Below, one piece after another: positions 8,014-16,567 of a stretch of 64,000 nt of DNA. Source of the stretch: Paenibacillus harenae DSM 16969 (lineage in GTDB: Bacteria; Bacillota; Bacilli; Paenibacillales; Paenibacillaceae). Positions within the stretch are counted from its first letter, which is position 1; the number at the start of each line of letters is the position of its first letter. The translations under genes and the position numbers were made by a program. The notes beneath the pieces were generated by a model. The model saw only the letters and a list, made by a program, of their open reading frames with translations, had not been told where the DNA came from and did no database searches. Where the stretch lies: NCBI RefSeq assembly GCF_000422465.1, contig NZ_KE383842.1, positions 827,845 through 891,844 of the forward strand, given 5' to 3'.

Positions 8014-9242
8014 GCCTCTTTGATCCCCCATGCGTTTATCGCCGCTTGCAGAGGCTCGTTGCCGGCAAGCGGCGCAGCCTCGCGCAGCGGCGTTCCTTCT
8101 AACGTTGCTGCGATGGCTTGACGAAAGGCTTGTCCGCCCGCAGCCGTCCCCATCGGATGCCCGTGAATGCCTCCGCCCGCGTTGACGACGACGTCTGTTC
8201 CGAAGTCTTTCAGGATGAGCGGAACAAGTCCGGGGTGAATGCCCGCCGAAGGTACGGGGAAGCTTGTCCGCAGCCCGTGAAGCGGAGCGAGCAAAGCGTC
8301 CTTCACCGCCAGGTTCTCTTCCTTCGGCATGACGACGGAGCCGTAGGGAGAAGGGAAGAGGACGAGATCCGCGCCTGCCAGGCGCATCAGCTTGCCGAGC
8401 AGAAGCGACGCTCCGATACCGTAATGGGGCGATGGATAGAATGCCCCCGCCAAGGCGGGATGAGCCGCGATCGGTACATTGACCGACTTGTCGCTGCTCA
8501 GTTCATGCAGGACATCGAAACCGTAGGCCAATACGTTAAACAGCAGCGCGTTAGCCCCGGCGTCTATCGCTCTGCGGGCATTTGCCGCAAGTTGTGAGGT
8601 TGGGCCCGTTAAATTAACGGCATATAATAGCTTCTGGCCCGTCTCGGCTTGCGCGCGAGCCGCTGCCCCCATACAAACCTCTACACGTTTCTCGAGCGGC
8701 GTCAGCGGGTTCTCGAATAAAATCTCATCGTCCTTAATCAGATCGACGCCGCCTAACGCCTGCTTGTAGAACTGGTCCTGCAAATTCGCGAGATCGTGGC
8801 CGACAACCGATTTGAATATGCTCATGAGCAGCGGGCGGTCTTGAACGCCCAGCAGTTCGCGAATGCCGGTTAGTCCGCATTTCGGACCTGGAAAGGCGGA
8901 AGCGAAATGCTCGGATACATCAAGATCCAGCAGTTTGATCCGGCCGTCCATCGACAGCTTGCCGAATACGGTAACGAGAAGGGCGGGGAGATCGCGGCTG
9001 AAATTAATGTCCGGATATGCGATTTGAATATCGGCATAACGCTCGCCCGGCGCAGCGCCCGCCGGCTCATGCACTTGAACGGAAATAACTTTCCCGAGGT
9101 GCTTCTCCATTTCGGCTTTTTGCGCTTCGGGGAGCTCCGTCCAGCTGCCGACCGTTAATCCGACCGCAATCGATTGCGCTTTTTTGTTAAAATCGGCTTT
9201 ATCATCGTAAGAGCGATAGGTTGCGATACAAACGCTGCTCAT
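8010..9242 (-). CDS. mtnW: 2,3-diketo-5-methylthiopentyl-1-phosphate enolase (RuBisCO-like)
   Basis: A 410-residue RuBisCO-like protein of the MtnW type that enolises 2,3-diketo-5-methylthiopentyl 1-phosphate. The metal-binding segment GGVDLIKDDE has Lys170 (carbamylated in the family), Asp172 and Glu173. C-terminal GGGIHGHPMGTAAGG matches the phosphate-binding loop. Length agrees with Bacillus MtnW (about 414). The ATG overlaps the end of proC by four bases, so translation is coupled to a proline biosynthetic gene. It would not act as a carboxylase. Confidence 0.94.
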   Translation of the reverse strand: MSSVCIATYRSYDDKADFNKKAQSIAVGLTVGSWTELPEAQKAEMEKHLGKVISVQVHEPAGAAPGERYADIQIAYPDINFSRDLPALLVTVFGKLSMDGRIKLLDLDVSEHFASAFPGPKCGLTGIRELLGVQDRPLLMSIFKSVVGHDLANLQDQFYKQALGGVDLIKDDEILFENPLTPLEKRVEVCMGAAARAQAETGQKLLYAVNLTGPTSQLAANARRAIDAGANALLFNVLAYGFDVLHELSSDKSVNVPIAAHPALAGAFYPSPHYGIGASLLLGKLMRLAGADLVLFPSPYGSVVMPKEENLAVKDALLAPLHGLRTSFPVPSAGIHPGLVPLILKDFGTDVVVNAGGGIHGHPMGTAAGGQAFRQAIAATLEGTPLREAAPLAGNEPLQAAINAWGIKEA

Positions 9243-10108
9243 TCGCTTATGCTCCTTTCAATCGTTTCGCCGAGTTCGCCTGCGCGTTCGGCGGAGCGGC
9301 GGACGGCTTTATGAATGGTTTCGGAGAAAAGGTTCTCTGCCATTACTTCAAGCGCGGCTTGCGTCGTTCCGTTAGGGGAAGTGACCTTGCGGCGCAGTTC
9401 GGCAGGCTCTTCGCCGGTCGACCGCACCATCTCGGCCGCCCCGAGCACGGTCTGAACGACCAGCTCTTTTGCTTGTTCTTGCGCCAAACCGAGCTGGCAT
9501 GCGGCATCAATCATCGCTTCCATGAAATAATAGACGTAAGCGGGACCGCTGCCGGATACCCCGGTTACGGCCTGCTGAAGCGACTCTTCAACGACGGCAT
9601 GAATGCCGACCGAGCCCATGATAGCCTCGGTGAGCAGCTTCTGCTGAGGTGTGACGGATTCGGAGTAGCTGATCCCGGTTGCTCCGAGTCCAATCGTGCT
9701 GGATGTGTTCGGCATCGTTCTGACGATCGCCGCTTCCGGACCCAGCAAATACTCGATGGAGCTGATCGATAGCCCGGCAATAACCGAAATGATCAGCTGT
9801 TTCGGCGAAAGGTAAGGTCTGATCGCGGCAATCGCGTCGGCTGCGTCCTTCGGCTTCATGGCCAGAAAAATAATGTCGGCACCCTGCAAATAGGCTTCAT
9901 TGCTGGAGCCTTGAACGACTGTCTGCACGCCGTAACGCTCGTGGAGCTCGGCCAGCCGCTCCCGATTCTGCTTGTTCAGCATGGAAATTCGTCCTGGTTC
10001 GACCAGCTTCTCGTTAATAAGTCCTCTGGCGATCGCCTCGGCCATCGAGCCCGCTCCATAAAAACAAAGCTGGAGACTGGCAATCCCCGTTTGCGTTAAT
10101 AAGCTCAT
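9239..10108 (-). CDS. proC: Pyrroline-5-carboxylate reductase
   Basis: A 289-residue NAD(P)H-dependent enzyme making the last step of proline synthesis. The N-terminal Rossmann motif is FYGAGSMAEAIARGL. Conserved RTMPNTSSTIGLGATG and the C-terminal signature VTGVSGSGPAYVYYFMEAMIDA followed by KVTSPNGTT are visible (cited in part: TGVSGSGPAYVYYFMEA). GGAGGAG lies nine bases before ATG 10108. It follows proA by 21 bases and overlaps mtnW by four. The C-terminal end is slightly extended beyond the usual core. Confidence 0.95.
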   Translation of the reverse strand: MSLLTQTGIASLQLCFYGAGSMAEAIARGLINEKLVEPGRISMLNKQNRERLAELHERYGVQTVVQGSSNEAYLQGADIIFLAMKPKDAADAIAAIRPYLSPKQLIISVIAGLSISSIEYLLGPEAAIVRTMPNTSSTIGLGATGISYSESVTPQQKLLTEAIMGSVGIHAVVEESLQQAVTGVSGSGPAYVYYFMEAMIDAACQLGLAQEQAKELVVQTVLGAAEMVRSTGEEPAELRRKVTSPNGTTQAALEVMAENLFSETIHKAVRRSAERAGELGETIERSISE

Positions 10109-10129
10109 TTCTTTGTTCTCCTCCTGTCC

Positions 10130-11380
10130 TTAGCCCCGTATTTGTCCGTTTCCGTATATGCGATATTTGGTTGACGTTAAGGCAGGAAGGCCCATTGGGC
10201 CTCGGGCATGCAGCTTCTGCGTGCTGATGCCGATCTCCGCGCCAAACCCGAATTCAAACCCGTCGGTGAAGCGGGTGGACGCATTATGGTATACCGCCGC
10301 GGCATCCACTTCTTGAATGAACCGCTCGGCGTTTCCGGCGTCCCCGGTTACGATACATTCCGAATGCTTCGTGCCGCAGCGGCGGATATGCTCAAGCGCC
10401 TCATCCAATTCGGTTACGATCCGGATGTTCATAATGTAGTCGTTATACTCCGTACGGTAATCCTCTTCGGTAGCAAGCTTGGCGCCTGCCAGCAGTTGAA
10501 CGGTACGCTTACAGCCCCTCAGCTCTACGCCGGCCTGAACGAACCTTTCGGCTAGCCGGCCAAGATGCTTCTCGGCAAACGTTTCGTGAACAAGCAGCGT
10601 TTCCATGGAATTGCAGACGGAAGGGCGCTGGACTTTGGCGTTAAAAGCGATCTCTGAAGACATATTATAATCAGCACTTGCATCCAAGAAAGTGTGGCAG
10701 ATCCCCGCTCCGGTCTCAATAACGGGGACGGTCGCATTTTCGACGACATTGCGGATAAGCGACGCTCCGCCGCGCGGAATAACCACGTCAAGCAGGCCGT
10801 TCAGCTTCAGCATCTCATTCACCGATGCGCGGTCCGAATCTTCAATAAGCTGGATGGCGTCCGGCGGCATGGCGGTTGCCTGTAACGCTTCTTTTAGAAC
10901 CTCGACGATTTTGCGGTTCGATTCGATGGCCGCCGAGCCCCCTCGCAGGACGACGCAGTTGCCGGTCTTCAAGCATAGTCCGGCGGCGTCGACGGTCACG
11001 TTCGGCCGGGCTTCATAAATCATTCCGATAACGCCCAGCGGTACGCTGACCTTCTGCACCTTCAGCCCGTTCGGACGGTCAAATTGCTCCAGCAGCTCGC
11101 CGACCGGATCCGGGAGCGCGACGATCTGCCGCAGCCCCTCCGCAATCGCTGCGACCCGCTCGCCGTTTAAGGTGAGCCGGTCAAGCAGGGAAGGGCTCGT
11201 GCCTTGCTCTTGCCCCCGCTGCAGATCAAGCTTATTCGCTGCAATAATGGCTTCTTGCTCTGCTAGCAAAGCATCGGCCATATGTAGGAGCGCAGCGTTC
11301 TTTTGTTCCGTGGATAACCGATTCATAATGGCGGACGCTTCTTGGGCTAGCGCCGCTTTTTTTCTCACTTCACTGGTCAT
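10130..11380 (-). CDS. proA: Gamma-glutamyl phosphate reductase
   Basis: A 416-residue NADPH-dependent reductase converting gamma-glutamyl phosphate to glutamate semialdehyde. Conserved segments are VPLGVIGMIYEARPNVTVDA, LRGGSAAIESN, DVVIPRGGASLI, the nucleophile region KVQRPSVCNSMETLLVH and the C-terminal FGAEIGISTQKLHARGPMG. Length is normal. AAGGAGG lies eight bases before ATG 11380. It follows proB by 13 bases, so both are on the T-box-controlled transcript. Confidence 0.96.
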   Translation of the reverse strand: MTSEVRKKAALAQEASAIMNRLSTEQKNAALLHMADALLAEQEAIIAANKLDLQRGQEQGTSPSLLDRLTLNGERVAAIAEGLRQIVALPDPVGELLEQFDRPNGLKVQKVSVPLGVIGMIYEARPNVTVDAAGLCLKTGNCVVLRGGSAAIESNRKIVEVLKEALQATAMPPDAIQLIEDSDRASVNEMLKLNGLLDVVIPRGGASLIRNVVENATVPVIETGAGICHTFLDASADYNMSSEIAFNAKVQRPSVCNSMETLLVHETFAEKHLGRLAERFVQAGVELRGCKRTVQLLAGAKLATEEDYRTEYNDYIMNIRIVTELDEALEHIRRCGTKHSECIVTGDAGNAERFIQEVDAAAVYHNASTRFTDGFEFGFGAEIGISTQKLHARGPMGLPALTSTKYRIYGNGQIRG

Positions 11381-11393
11381 GCGGAAAACCTCC

Positions 11394-12506
11394 TTATGAT
11401 TTCAATGTAATCCATTCATCGCGGTGAATGACCTCAATGCGGGAGACGTCGAATCTGCGCCGCACTTCCTCCGTCGATAACCCTGCAGCTGCCTGCATTT
11501 GCTCAGCCGTATAGTTTACGACTCCGCGGCCGAGTGTCTCGCCATGGCGATTCAATACTTCAATGACATCGCCGTAGTGGAAATCTCCTTGAATATCCGT
11601 TACGCCCGCAGGGAGAAGGCTCTTGCCGCCTTCAAGCAGCGCACGCACCGCGCCGTCGTCTACCATGATTCTGCCCTGAGGCATGGAGTGGAAGCCAAGC
11701 CACTGCTTCTTCATCGGAAGGCTGTGCAGCTTCGTATCGAAGTAGGTGCCGCGGCCGTTCCCCGTAACGGCGAGCGTAAGATCGCCTTCCTGCTGCACTT
11801 TGCCGATAAAAGCATGAACCCCGCCGCGCATCGCGATGCGCGCAGCTTCAATCTTCGAGCGCATGCCGCCTGTGCCGACGGAAGAGCCGGCGCCGCCGGC
11901 AAGCTTCATAATATCCTCGGATATTTGCTCGACGCGCTCGATTTTGACGGCTTGCGGATTTTTCCGCGGATCCTCCGTATATAAGCCGTCCATGTCCGTG
12001 ATGATGACTAGCTTTGCCGACTTGGTCATTGCCGCTACAAGGGCGGACAAATTATCATTGTCACCGAATTTGAGCACGAGCTCATCGGTTGCGACCGTAT
12101 CGTTCTCATTAATGATCGGAATGATACGCTGCTTGAGAAGCTCTTCGATCGTCATCAGCGCATTCTGGATTCTGCGGCGATTCGAGAAGTCGGCACGGGT
12201 CAGCAAAATTTGCGCGGACACGATGCCATACCGGCTAAAGGCTTCCTGGTAGGACTGCATAAGCAGCGCCTGGCCGACTGCCGCAGCTGCTTGCTTCTCG
12301 TGTACGAGCTTCGGCTTCGCCGCGTATCCGATTTGACGAAAGCCCGCGGCAACCGCGCCGGACGTTACGAGCATGACGCCGTCGCCTCTCTTGTGAAGGG
12401 AAGCGAGTTCCGCGGCGAAGAAGCGGGTCTGTTCTCGGTTTAAGCCGCCTTCCTCCGAGGTCAGCGAGCTGCTGCCGATTTTTACGACTATACGTTCTGA
12501 CATCAT
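11394..12506 (-). CDS. proB: Glutamate 5-kinase
   Basis: A 370-residue kinase for the first committed step of proline synthesis. The N-terminal amino-acid-kinase domain begins RIVVKIGSSSLT; other signatures are VTSGAVAAG, INENDTVAT, GDND and the GTGGMRSKIEAA block. A PUA domain occupies about residues 275-360. ATG 12506 (or 12503) is preferred: the AGGA-containing stretch about eight bases upstream is a modest ribosome site. The open frame continues to 12539, into the T-box terminator hairpin, which argues against that start. Proline normally feeds back on this enzyme; the leader adds T-box control. Confidence 0.95.
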   Translation of the reverse strand: MMSERIVVKIGSSSLTSEEGGLNREQTRFFAAELASLHKRGDGVMLVTSGAVAAGFRQIGYAAKPKLVHEKQAAAAVGQALLMQSYQEAFSRYGIVSAQILLTRADFSNRRRIQNALMTIEELLKQRIIPIINENDTVATDELVLKFGDNDNLSALVAAMTKSAKLVIITDMDGLYTEDPRKNPQAVKIERVEQISEDIMKLAGGAGSSVGTGGMRSKIEAARIAMRGGVHAFIGKVQQEGDLTLAVTGNGRGTYFDTKLHSLPMKKQWLGFHSMPQGRIMVDDGAVRALLEGGKSLLPAGVTDIQGDFHYGDVIEVLNRHGETLGRGVVNYTAEQMQAAAGLSTEEVRRRFDVSRIEVIHRDEWITLKS

Positions 12507-12536
12507 CGATCCCATCCTATGCTTGTTTCGTGACGA

Positions 12537-12571
12537 CAAAAAAGGCTTCCGTCCATAAAGGACGAAAGCCT
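12537..12571 (-). terminator. Regulated terminator of the T-box leader
   Basis: On the minus strand AGGCTTTCGTCC pairs with GGACGGAAGCCT (one G-U pair) across a short loop and is followed by a run of T residues. Proximity to the T-box core makes it the alternative fold to the antiterminator. Confidence 0.85.
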
Positions 12572-12775
12572 ATGCTTCCGCGGTACCACCTTTGTTGATG
12601 ATCCAAGGTCAAAACGATCATCCAGCTTAAGCCTATAACAGAAGGCGCTGTCCGGCTCATCGCCGGCCGCTCGGAGGTAGGTTCAGCAAGCGGCCTTCGG
12701 TAAATTCTCGCAGCCGATGGAATTTACTCTCTGATCGCGACCTTACAAGCTTACTAGTCCCGTCATCACGTTTCA
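12537..12775 (-). ncRNA. T-box leader, proline-type specifier, controlling proBAC-mtnWXB
   Basis: The minus-strand leader contains the T-box core AAGGTGGTACCGCG (12578-12593). Stem I elements are AGTAAGC near 12750, AGAGAG near 12730, and a CTGCGAGAA segment near 12706. The specifier stretch TGAACCTACC gives CCT (complement at 12679-12681), a proline codon. The bulge reads TGGT, whose last base would pair with discriminator A, as tRNA-Pro carries. A terminator (12537-12571) follows. By family logic, uncharged tRNA-Pro stabilises the antiterminator and permits transcription. Confidence 0.93.
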
Positions 12776-12790
12776 TGTTCAATTCTTATA

Positions 12791-12819
12791 AGCATATCAT
12801 GATCCGGTACCTCTGTAAA
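12791..12819 (-). promoter_or_regulatory. Candidate sigma-A promoter of the T-box transcript
   Basis: Minus-strand TTTACA (12819-12814) and TATGCT (12796-12791) are separated by 17 bases, giving a start a few bases upstream of Stem I. It lies just past the mtnE stop, so proBAC-mtnWXB need not depend on the mtnE promoter. Confidence 0.5.
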
Positions 12820-12835
12820 GCGAGTCGCAAGCCGT

Positions 12836-14032
12836 TTAGGCTTGAAACAGATTCAGCCTGCCGATCCGTTCCACAGCTTCCCGCAGCCTTGCTTCGGTTG
12901 TTAACAAGCCGAGCCTGACATATCCCTCGCCGTGCTTGCCGAAGCCAGCGCCAGGAGCAACGACCACGTCCGCTTCCTGAAGAAGCAGATCGGCGAATGA
13001 TTCGGACGTATAACCGGGCGCAACGGGCAGCCAGCAGAAGAAAGAGCCTCCGGGGCGCGCCGCTTTCCAGCCGATCCGGTCAAGAGCGCCGAACAAGGCT
13101 TCGCGTCTGCTCTCATAGATGGCTCTAAGCTCCGCCACGCACTGCTGCGGGCCCGTTAACGCAAGAGCCGCAGCTTCTTGTATGCCGCCGAACAGGCTGC
13201 AGTAATAATGATCCTGAATCAAATTAATCAATTTCACGATCTGTGCGTTGCCAATGGCAAAGCCAACCCGCCAGCCGGCCATATTATACGTTTTGGACAA
13301 CGTGTAGAACTCGACGCCTACCTCCTTGGCCCCTGGCGTCTGAAGGAAGCTGACCGGCTTATTGCCGTCAAAGCCGATCGCGCCGTATGCGAAATCGCTG
13401 GCGACGACGATGCCGTGCTGCTCGGCAAATCGGACGGTCCGTCCGTAAAAATCGGCATCCGCGACCGCGCCGGTTGGATTGTTCGGGTAGTTCATGAACA
13501 TCAGCTTTGCGCGGCCGGCGATTTCCGTGCTGATCAAGCCGTAATCCGGCAGGTACCGATTTTGCTCCGTTAATGGCATAAACGACATCTCTGCGCCGGC
13601 CAGCGCAACGCCCGACCAATAATCGGGATAACCGGGATCGGGTACGAGGCAGACATCCCCCGGATTCAACAGGCACTGGCTGATTTCGACGAGGCCGGTT
13701 TTACCGCCGAACAAGATCGCGACTTCGCTTGCGGGATCGATATCCACGTCGTAATCTTCCTTGTATCGCGTCGCCGCGGCTTCCTTCAGGAAAGAGTAGC
13801 CGCTGAACGGGGGATACTTATGGTACAACGGATTAGCCGCGGCCTCTTGAAGCTTGGCTACAATATGGGGAGGGGTCGGCTGATCCGGATTGCCTTGCCC
13901 CAGATTGATGACGTCGCGCCCTTTAGCGGTCTGAGCATTCGCTTTGGCGACCAGCTTGGCGAAAAACTGCGTCGGAAGTCCGTTCATCCGATCCGCAGGC
14001 TGAATAAGGTGTTGACCGATTTGCGTATCCAT
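12836..14032 (-). CDS. mtnE: Methionine salvage aminotransferase
   Basis: A 398-residue class I/II PLP aminotransferase closely resembling Bacillus MtnE (YkrV), which transaminates 2-keto-4-methylthiobutyrate to methionine. Shared blocks are VINLGQGNPDQPTPPHIV, ILFGGKTGLVEISQCLLNPGD, LVPDPGYPDYWSGV, MNYPNNPTGA, and the PLP-lysine segment YTLSKTYNMAGWRVGFAIG. The ending GRLNLF also matches. A GGAG site lies eight bases before ATG 14032. No clear T-tailed terminator follows, so some transcription may run into the T-box leader. It is separated from mtnWXB by proBAC. Confidence 0.93.
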   Translation of the reverse strand: MDTQIGQHLIQPADRMNGLPTQFFAKLVAKANAQTAKGRDVINLGQGNPDQPTPPHIVAKLQEAAANPLYHKYPPFSGYSFLKEAAATRYKEDYDVDIDPASEVAILFGGKTGLVEISQCLLNPGDVCLVPDPGYPDYWSGVALAGAEMSFMPLTEQNRYLPDYGLISTEIAGRAKLMFMNYPNNPTGAVADADFYGRTVRFAEQHGIVVASDFAYGAIGFDGNKPVSFLQTPGAKEVGVEFYTLSKTYNMAGWRVGFAIGNAQIVKLINLIQDHYYCSLFGGIQEAAALALTGPQQCVAELRAIYESRREALFGALDRIGWKAARPGGSFFCWLPVAPGYTSESFADLLLQEADVVVAPGAGFGKHGEGYVRLGLLTTEARLREAVERIGRLNLFQA

Positions 14033-14117
14033 TCTTCACACTCCACATGACAATATCGCTATTGGTTAGACAGTAGCTTTAATGTAGCATGAATGTGAGG
14101 AGATGAGAAGCGGCAGG

Positions 14118-14588
14118 TCAGGAAGCGGGGATGCCGACCTTCTTGATAAACGGCGTAATATCGGCGCTGAACAGAAATAAAAACGGCTTGCGGTTCTCGT
14201 CAAAAACGAGCAGGAGCGGCGGTTTGTCCTTGCAATAGAACAGAAACAGATCGTCAGAGGCGACAATTACTTCGTTAACCTTGATCGTGACCGGCTTCTC
14301 CAGCGGAACCCGGTATACGTAGCTGCAGCTTGCGTCGCTTGTCAGTTGGGGCGCAAGGCCGGTGATGGAGCTTGTCCATGAAGCGGCGAAGGCTTGAAAC
14401 TGCTGGTCGTTCGGAATCGTTTTAACGACTTTGCCTGCTTGAACGTCGAATACTTGAACCGGCTTCAGGCCGGTCTCGGTTGCATGTTCGATGCGATGGG
14501 CCCCGTCAGGCGACGCAAAAGCCAATTGAGCGTAAAGGAATAGCGAGCAGCAAGCGATTAGCATTGCAGTTAATCGTTTGAAAACCAT
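14118..14588 (-). CDS. Secreted protein of unknown function
   Basis: A 156-residue product with a clear signal peptide (MVFKRLTAMLIACCSLFLYAQ, ending AFA before SPDG). The mature part has an N-terminal segment HATETGLKPVQVFDVQAGKVV and alternating hydrophobic strands. No family was recognised. ATG 14588 is preferred because AAGGAG lies ten bases upstream; ATG 14597 is too close to that site. It lies 85 bases upstream of mtnE on the same strand and may share its transcript. Confidence 0.75.
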   Translation of the reverse strand: MVFKRLTAMLIACCSLFLYAQLAFASPDGAHRIEHATETGLKPVQVFDVQAGKVVKTIPNDQQFQAFAASWTSSITGLAPQLTSDASCSYVYRVPLEKPVTIKVNEVIVASDDLFLFYCKDKPPLLLVFDENRKPFLFLFSADITPFIKKVGIPAS

Positions 14589-14646
14589 AAGGGACATTCT
14601 CCTTTTTTTCTCGAAGTGGGATTGCTTCTCTGGTAGGGTTCCCATC

Positions 14647-14674
14647 TTGACACAGAACCATGAGACGGTATCAT
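14647..14674 (+). promoter_or_regulatory. Candidate sigma-A promoter of mtnU
   Basis: TTGACA (14647-14652) and TATCAT (14669-14674) are 16 bases apart, ending 33 bases before the mtnU start. This is the divergent region between the secreted protein gene and mtnU. Confidence 0.55.
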
Positions 14675-14706
14675 TAGGAAAAAAAGCAAATGCGGGAGGA
14701 ATATAC

Positions 14707-15507
14707 ATGAGTCAATTATTGCGGCTGGCCCTGCTGCAAATGGATATAAAAGCGGGACAGCCGGAAGCGAACTTCGCGAAGCTCGCAGCGATGCTCGAGA
14801 AGGCGGTTAGCGGAGAGAGGAAGCCGGATGTGATCCTGTTTCCGGAAATGTGGAATACGGGTTATGCGCTGACGGAAATCGAAGAGATTGCGGACGAGCG
14901 AGGGAATCGGACAAAGGCGTTACTATCCGATTTCAGCAGGAAGCATCAGGTTCACATTGTTGCCGGGTCGATCGCGGAGCTGAAGGACGGCGCTGTTTAT
15001 AACACGATATATGCTTTTGACCGGCAGGGAAGCGAGGTCTCCGATTATTCCAAAATCCATCTGTTCCGTTTAATGGAAGAAGAAAAATATTTAAAGGCGG
15101 GGGATAAGCTTGGCAAGCTGGAGATCGAGGGCCATCAGGCGGGCATGATGATCTGTTATGATATCCGATTTCCCGAGCTTGCCCGCAAGCTTGCGCTTGA
15201 GGGAGCGAAACTCTTGTTCGTGCCGGCGGAATGGCCGCATCCGCGTCTTCACCATTGGCGCACCTTGCTTACCGCGCGGGCGATCGAGAATCAAATGTTC
15301 GTTATCGCCTGCAACCGGACGGGGTCGAGCGGAGGCACCGATTTCTTCGGTCATTCCCTTGTGCTCGACCCATGGGGCGAAGCCGTTGCCGAGGCCGGCG
15401 AGACCGAGACGATCCTCTATGCCGACATCGACTTATCCCTCGTAGATGCGGTCCGGACGAAAATTCCCGTATTCGAGGATCGGCGTCCGTCGATCTACGA
15501 AGCGTAA
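14707..15507 (+). CDS. mtnU: Carbon-nitrogen hydrolase of the omega-amidase type, MtnU-like
   Basis: A 266-residue nitrilase-superfamily enzyme. The catalytic triad is visible: Glu47 in LFPEMWNTGY, Lys116 in YSKIHLF and Cys150 in MICYDIRFPE. Bacillus mtnU (ykrU) lies beside mtnE and is thought to act as an omega-amidase on 2-oxo-acid amides formed during methionine transamination. Here it also lies beside mtnE, divergently, supporting that role. ATG 14707 follows GGAGGA by six bases. The stop abuts the converging LysR gene without a gap. Confidence 0.88.
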   Translation: MSQLLRLALLQMDIKAGQPEANFAKLAAMLEKAVSGERKPDVILFPEMWNTGYALTEIEEIADERGNRTKALLSDFSRKHQVHIVAGSIAELKDGAVYNTIYAFDRQGSEVSDYSKIHLFRLMEEEKYLKAGDKLGKLEIEGHQAGMMICYDIRFPELARKLALEGAKLLFVPAEWPHPRLHHWRTLLTARAIENQMFVIACNRTGSSGGTDFFGHSLVLDPWGEAVAEAGETETILYADIDLSLVDAVRTKIPVFEDRRPSIYEA

Positions 15508-16401
15508 TTAACGGAGATTGCTTATTGTTTTATTCAACGTCCGAATGAAGGCGTCGGCCGCTTTGGACAGGTATCTTCCTTTGCGGCTGGCGATAACAAG
15601 CGTTCTGGTCGGTTTGGAGCGCAAGGATAAATAGCGGGGAACGAAATCGGCGCCTCTCACCCGCGTAAGCATTTGCGGCACAAATGCGATTCCCATGCCG
15701 CCCGCGACAAGCGATTGGATCGTTTCGATATTGCTGCTCTCGAACACGATTCGCGGCTGGAATCCCGCTTGCTCGCACAGATCGACCGTAATTTGCCGGA
15801 AGCCTTGCCCGCGCTTGAGCACAATGAACGGCTCATCCCGGAGATCAGCGATTTCAATCGGATCGTCACGCTCCGCAAGCGGATGCCGGGGAGGGACGGC
15901 TAGGCATATTTCTTCCTCCAGAAACGGTTCATAAGCAAGCGAATGATCGATGAGCGGAAGCGACAGCAAGCTTAGGTCCGTACCGCCGCTGGCGGTCAGC
16001 TGTTCCAGCTTGGCCGTCGTGTCCTCGACAAGCACGACTTCGATCTGGGGATACTGGGCGCCGAAAACCGGCAGAACAAGCGGCAAAATATGAGAGCCGG
16101 TGATCGGCAGCGTACCGACGACCAGACGGCCGCGGCGCATTTGGGCCATATCGTCCATTTCTTGCTTGAGCTGCTCCACGGCATCCAGAATCCCTTGCGA
16201 TTTCTCGACGAACACCTGCCCGGCTTGCGTAAGCTCAACGGAATTGGTGGTGCGCCGGAATAAGAGGACGCCGATTTCCTGCTCCAGCTTCGATAATTGC
16301 TGGCTTAGCGAAGGCTGGGCGATATGCAGCTTCTCCGCAGCCCTGGAGAAGTTTTTTTCATGCGCGATTTGAATGACGTAATTTAATTGTCTTAGTTCCA
16401 T
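15508..16401 (-). CDS. LysR-family transcriptional regulator
   Basis: A 297-residue LTTR. The N-terminal winged helix MELRQLNYVIQIAHEKNFSRAAEKLHIAQPSLSQQLSKLE is textbook (cited in part: SRAAEKLHIAQPSLSQQL), followed by a linker helix and a periplasmic-binding-type effector domain from about residue 90. It is transcribed divergently from leuC-leuD with 166 bases between starts. That gap contains LysR-type inverted repeats, so it probably controls itself and leuCD. GGGAG lies upstream of ATG 16401. The effector is unknown. Confidence 0.92.
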   Translation of the reverse strand: MELRQLNYVIQIAHEKNFSRAAEKLHIAQPSLSQQLSKLEQEIGVLLFRRTTNSVELTQAGQVFVEKSQGILDAVEQLKQEMDDMAQMRRGRLVVGTLPITGSHILPLVLPVFGAQYPQIEVVLVEDTTAKLEQLTASGGTDLSLLSLPLIDHSLAYEPFLEEEICLAVPPRHPLAERDDPIEIADLRDEPFIVLKRGQGFRQITVDLCEQAGFQPRIVFESSNIETIQSLVAGGMGIAFVPQMLTRVRGADFVPRYLSLRSKPTRTLVIASRKGRYLSKAADAFIRTLNKTISNLR

Positions 16402-16449
16402 AATCGGTGACTCCCTTCTCTATTGGAGCGTGACTCCTAAACTTCCATT

Positions 16450-16475
16450 ATAGCTATTTCCTATAGACGTTATAG
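16450..16475. promoter_or_regulatory. Candidate LysR operator between the regulator and leuCD
   Basis: CTATA-GACGT-TATAG (16461-16475) is a perfect palindrome with the T-N11-A form bound by LysR proteins. TATAG at 16450-16454 also pairs with CTATA at 16461-16465, giving two overlapping sites. Confidence 0.5.
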
Positions 16476-16486
16476 ATATTATATCT

Positions 16487-16517
16487 TGGTTCAATGAAGA
16501 AAGAAATGTTATAGTAG
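16487..16517 (+). promoter_or_regulatory. Candidate promoter of leuCD
   Basis: TATAGT (16512-16517) is a good -10. TTGGTT about 18 bases upstream is a weak -35, consistent with a promoter needing the LysR activator bound at the adjacent palindrome. Confidence 0.35.
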
Positions 16518-16567
16518 GTTCAGTTAACAAAAGCAGATTCTTTTAATGAAACGATGGGGTGAACATA

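Noticed and set aside
14033-14706. Possible SAM-I riboswitch before mtnE or mtnU
   Set aside because: Neither upstream region contains the conserved SAM-I core; only a sigma-A promoter was seen before mtnU.
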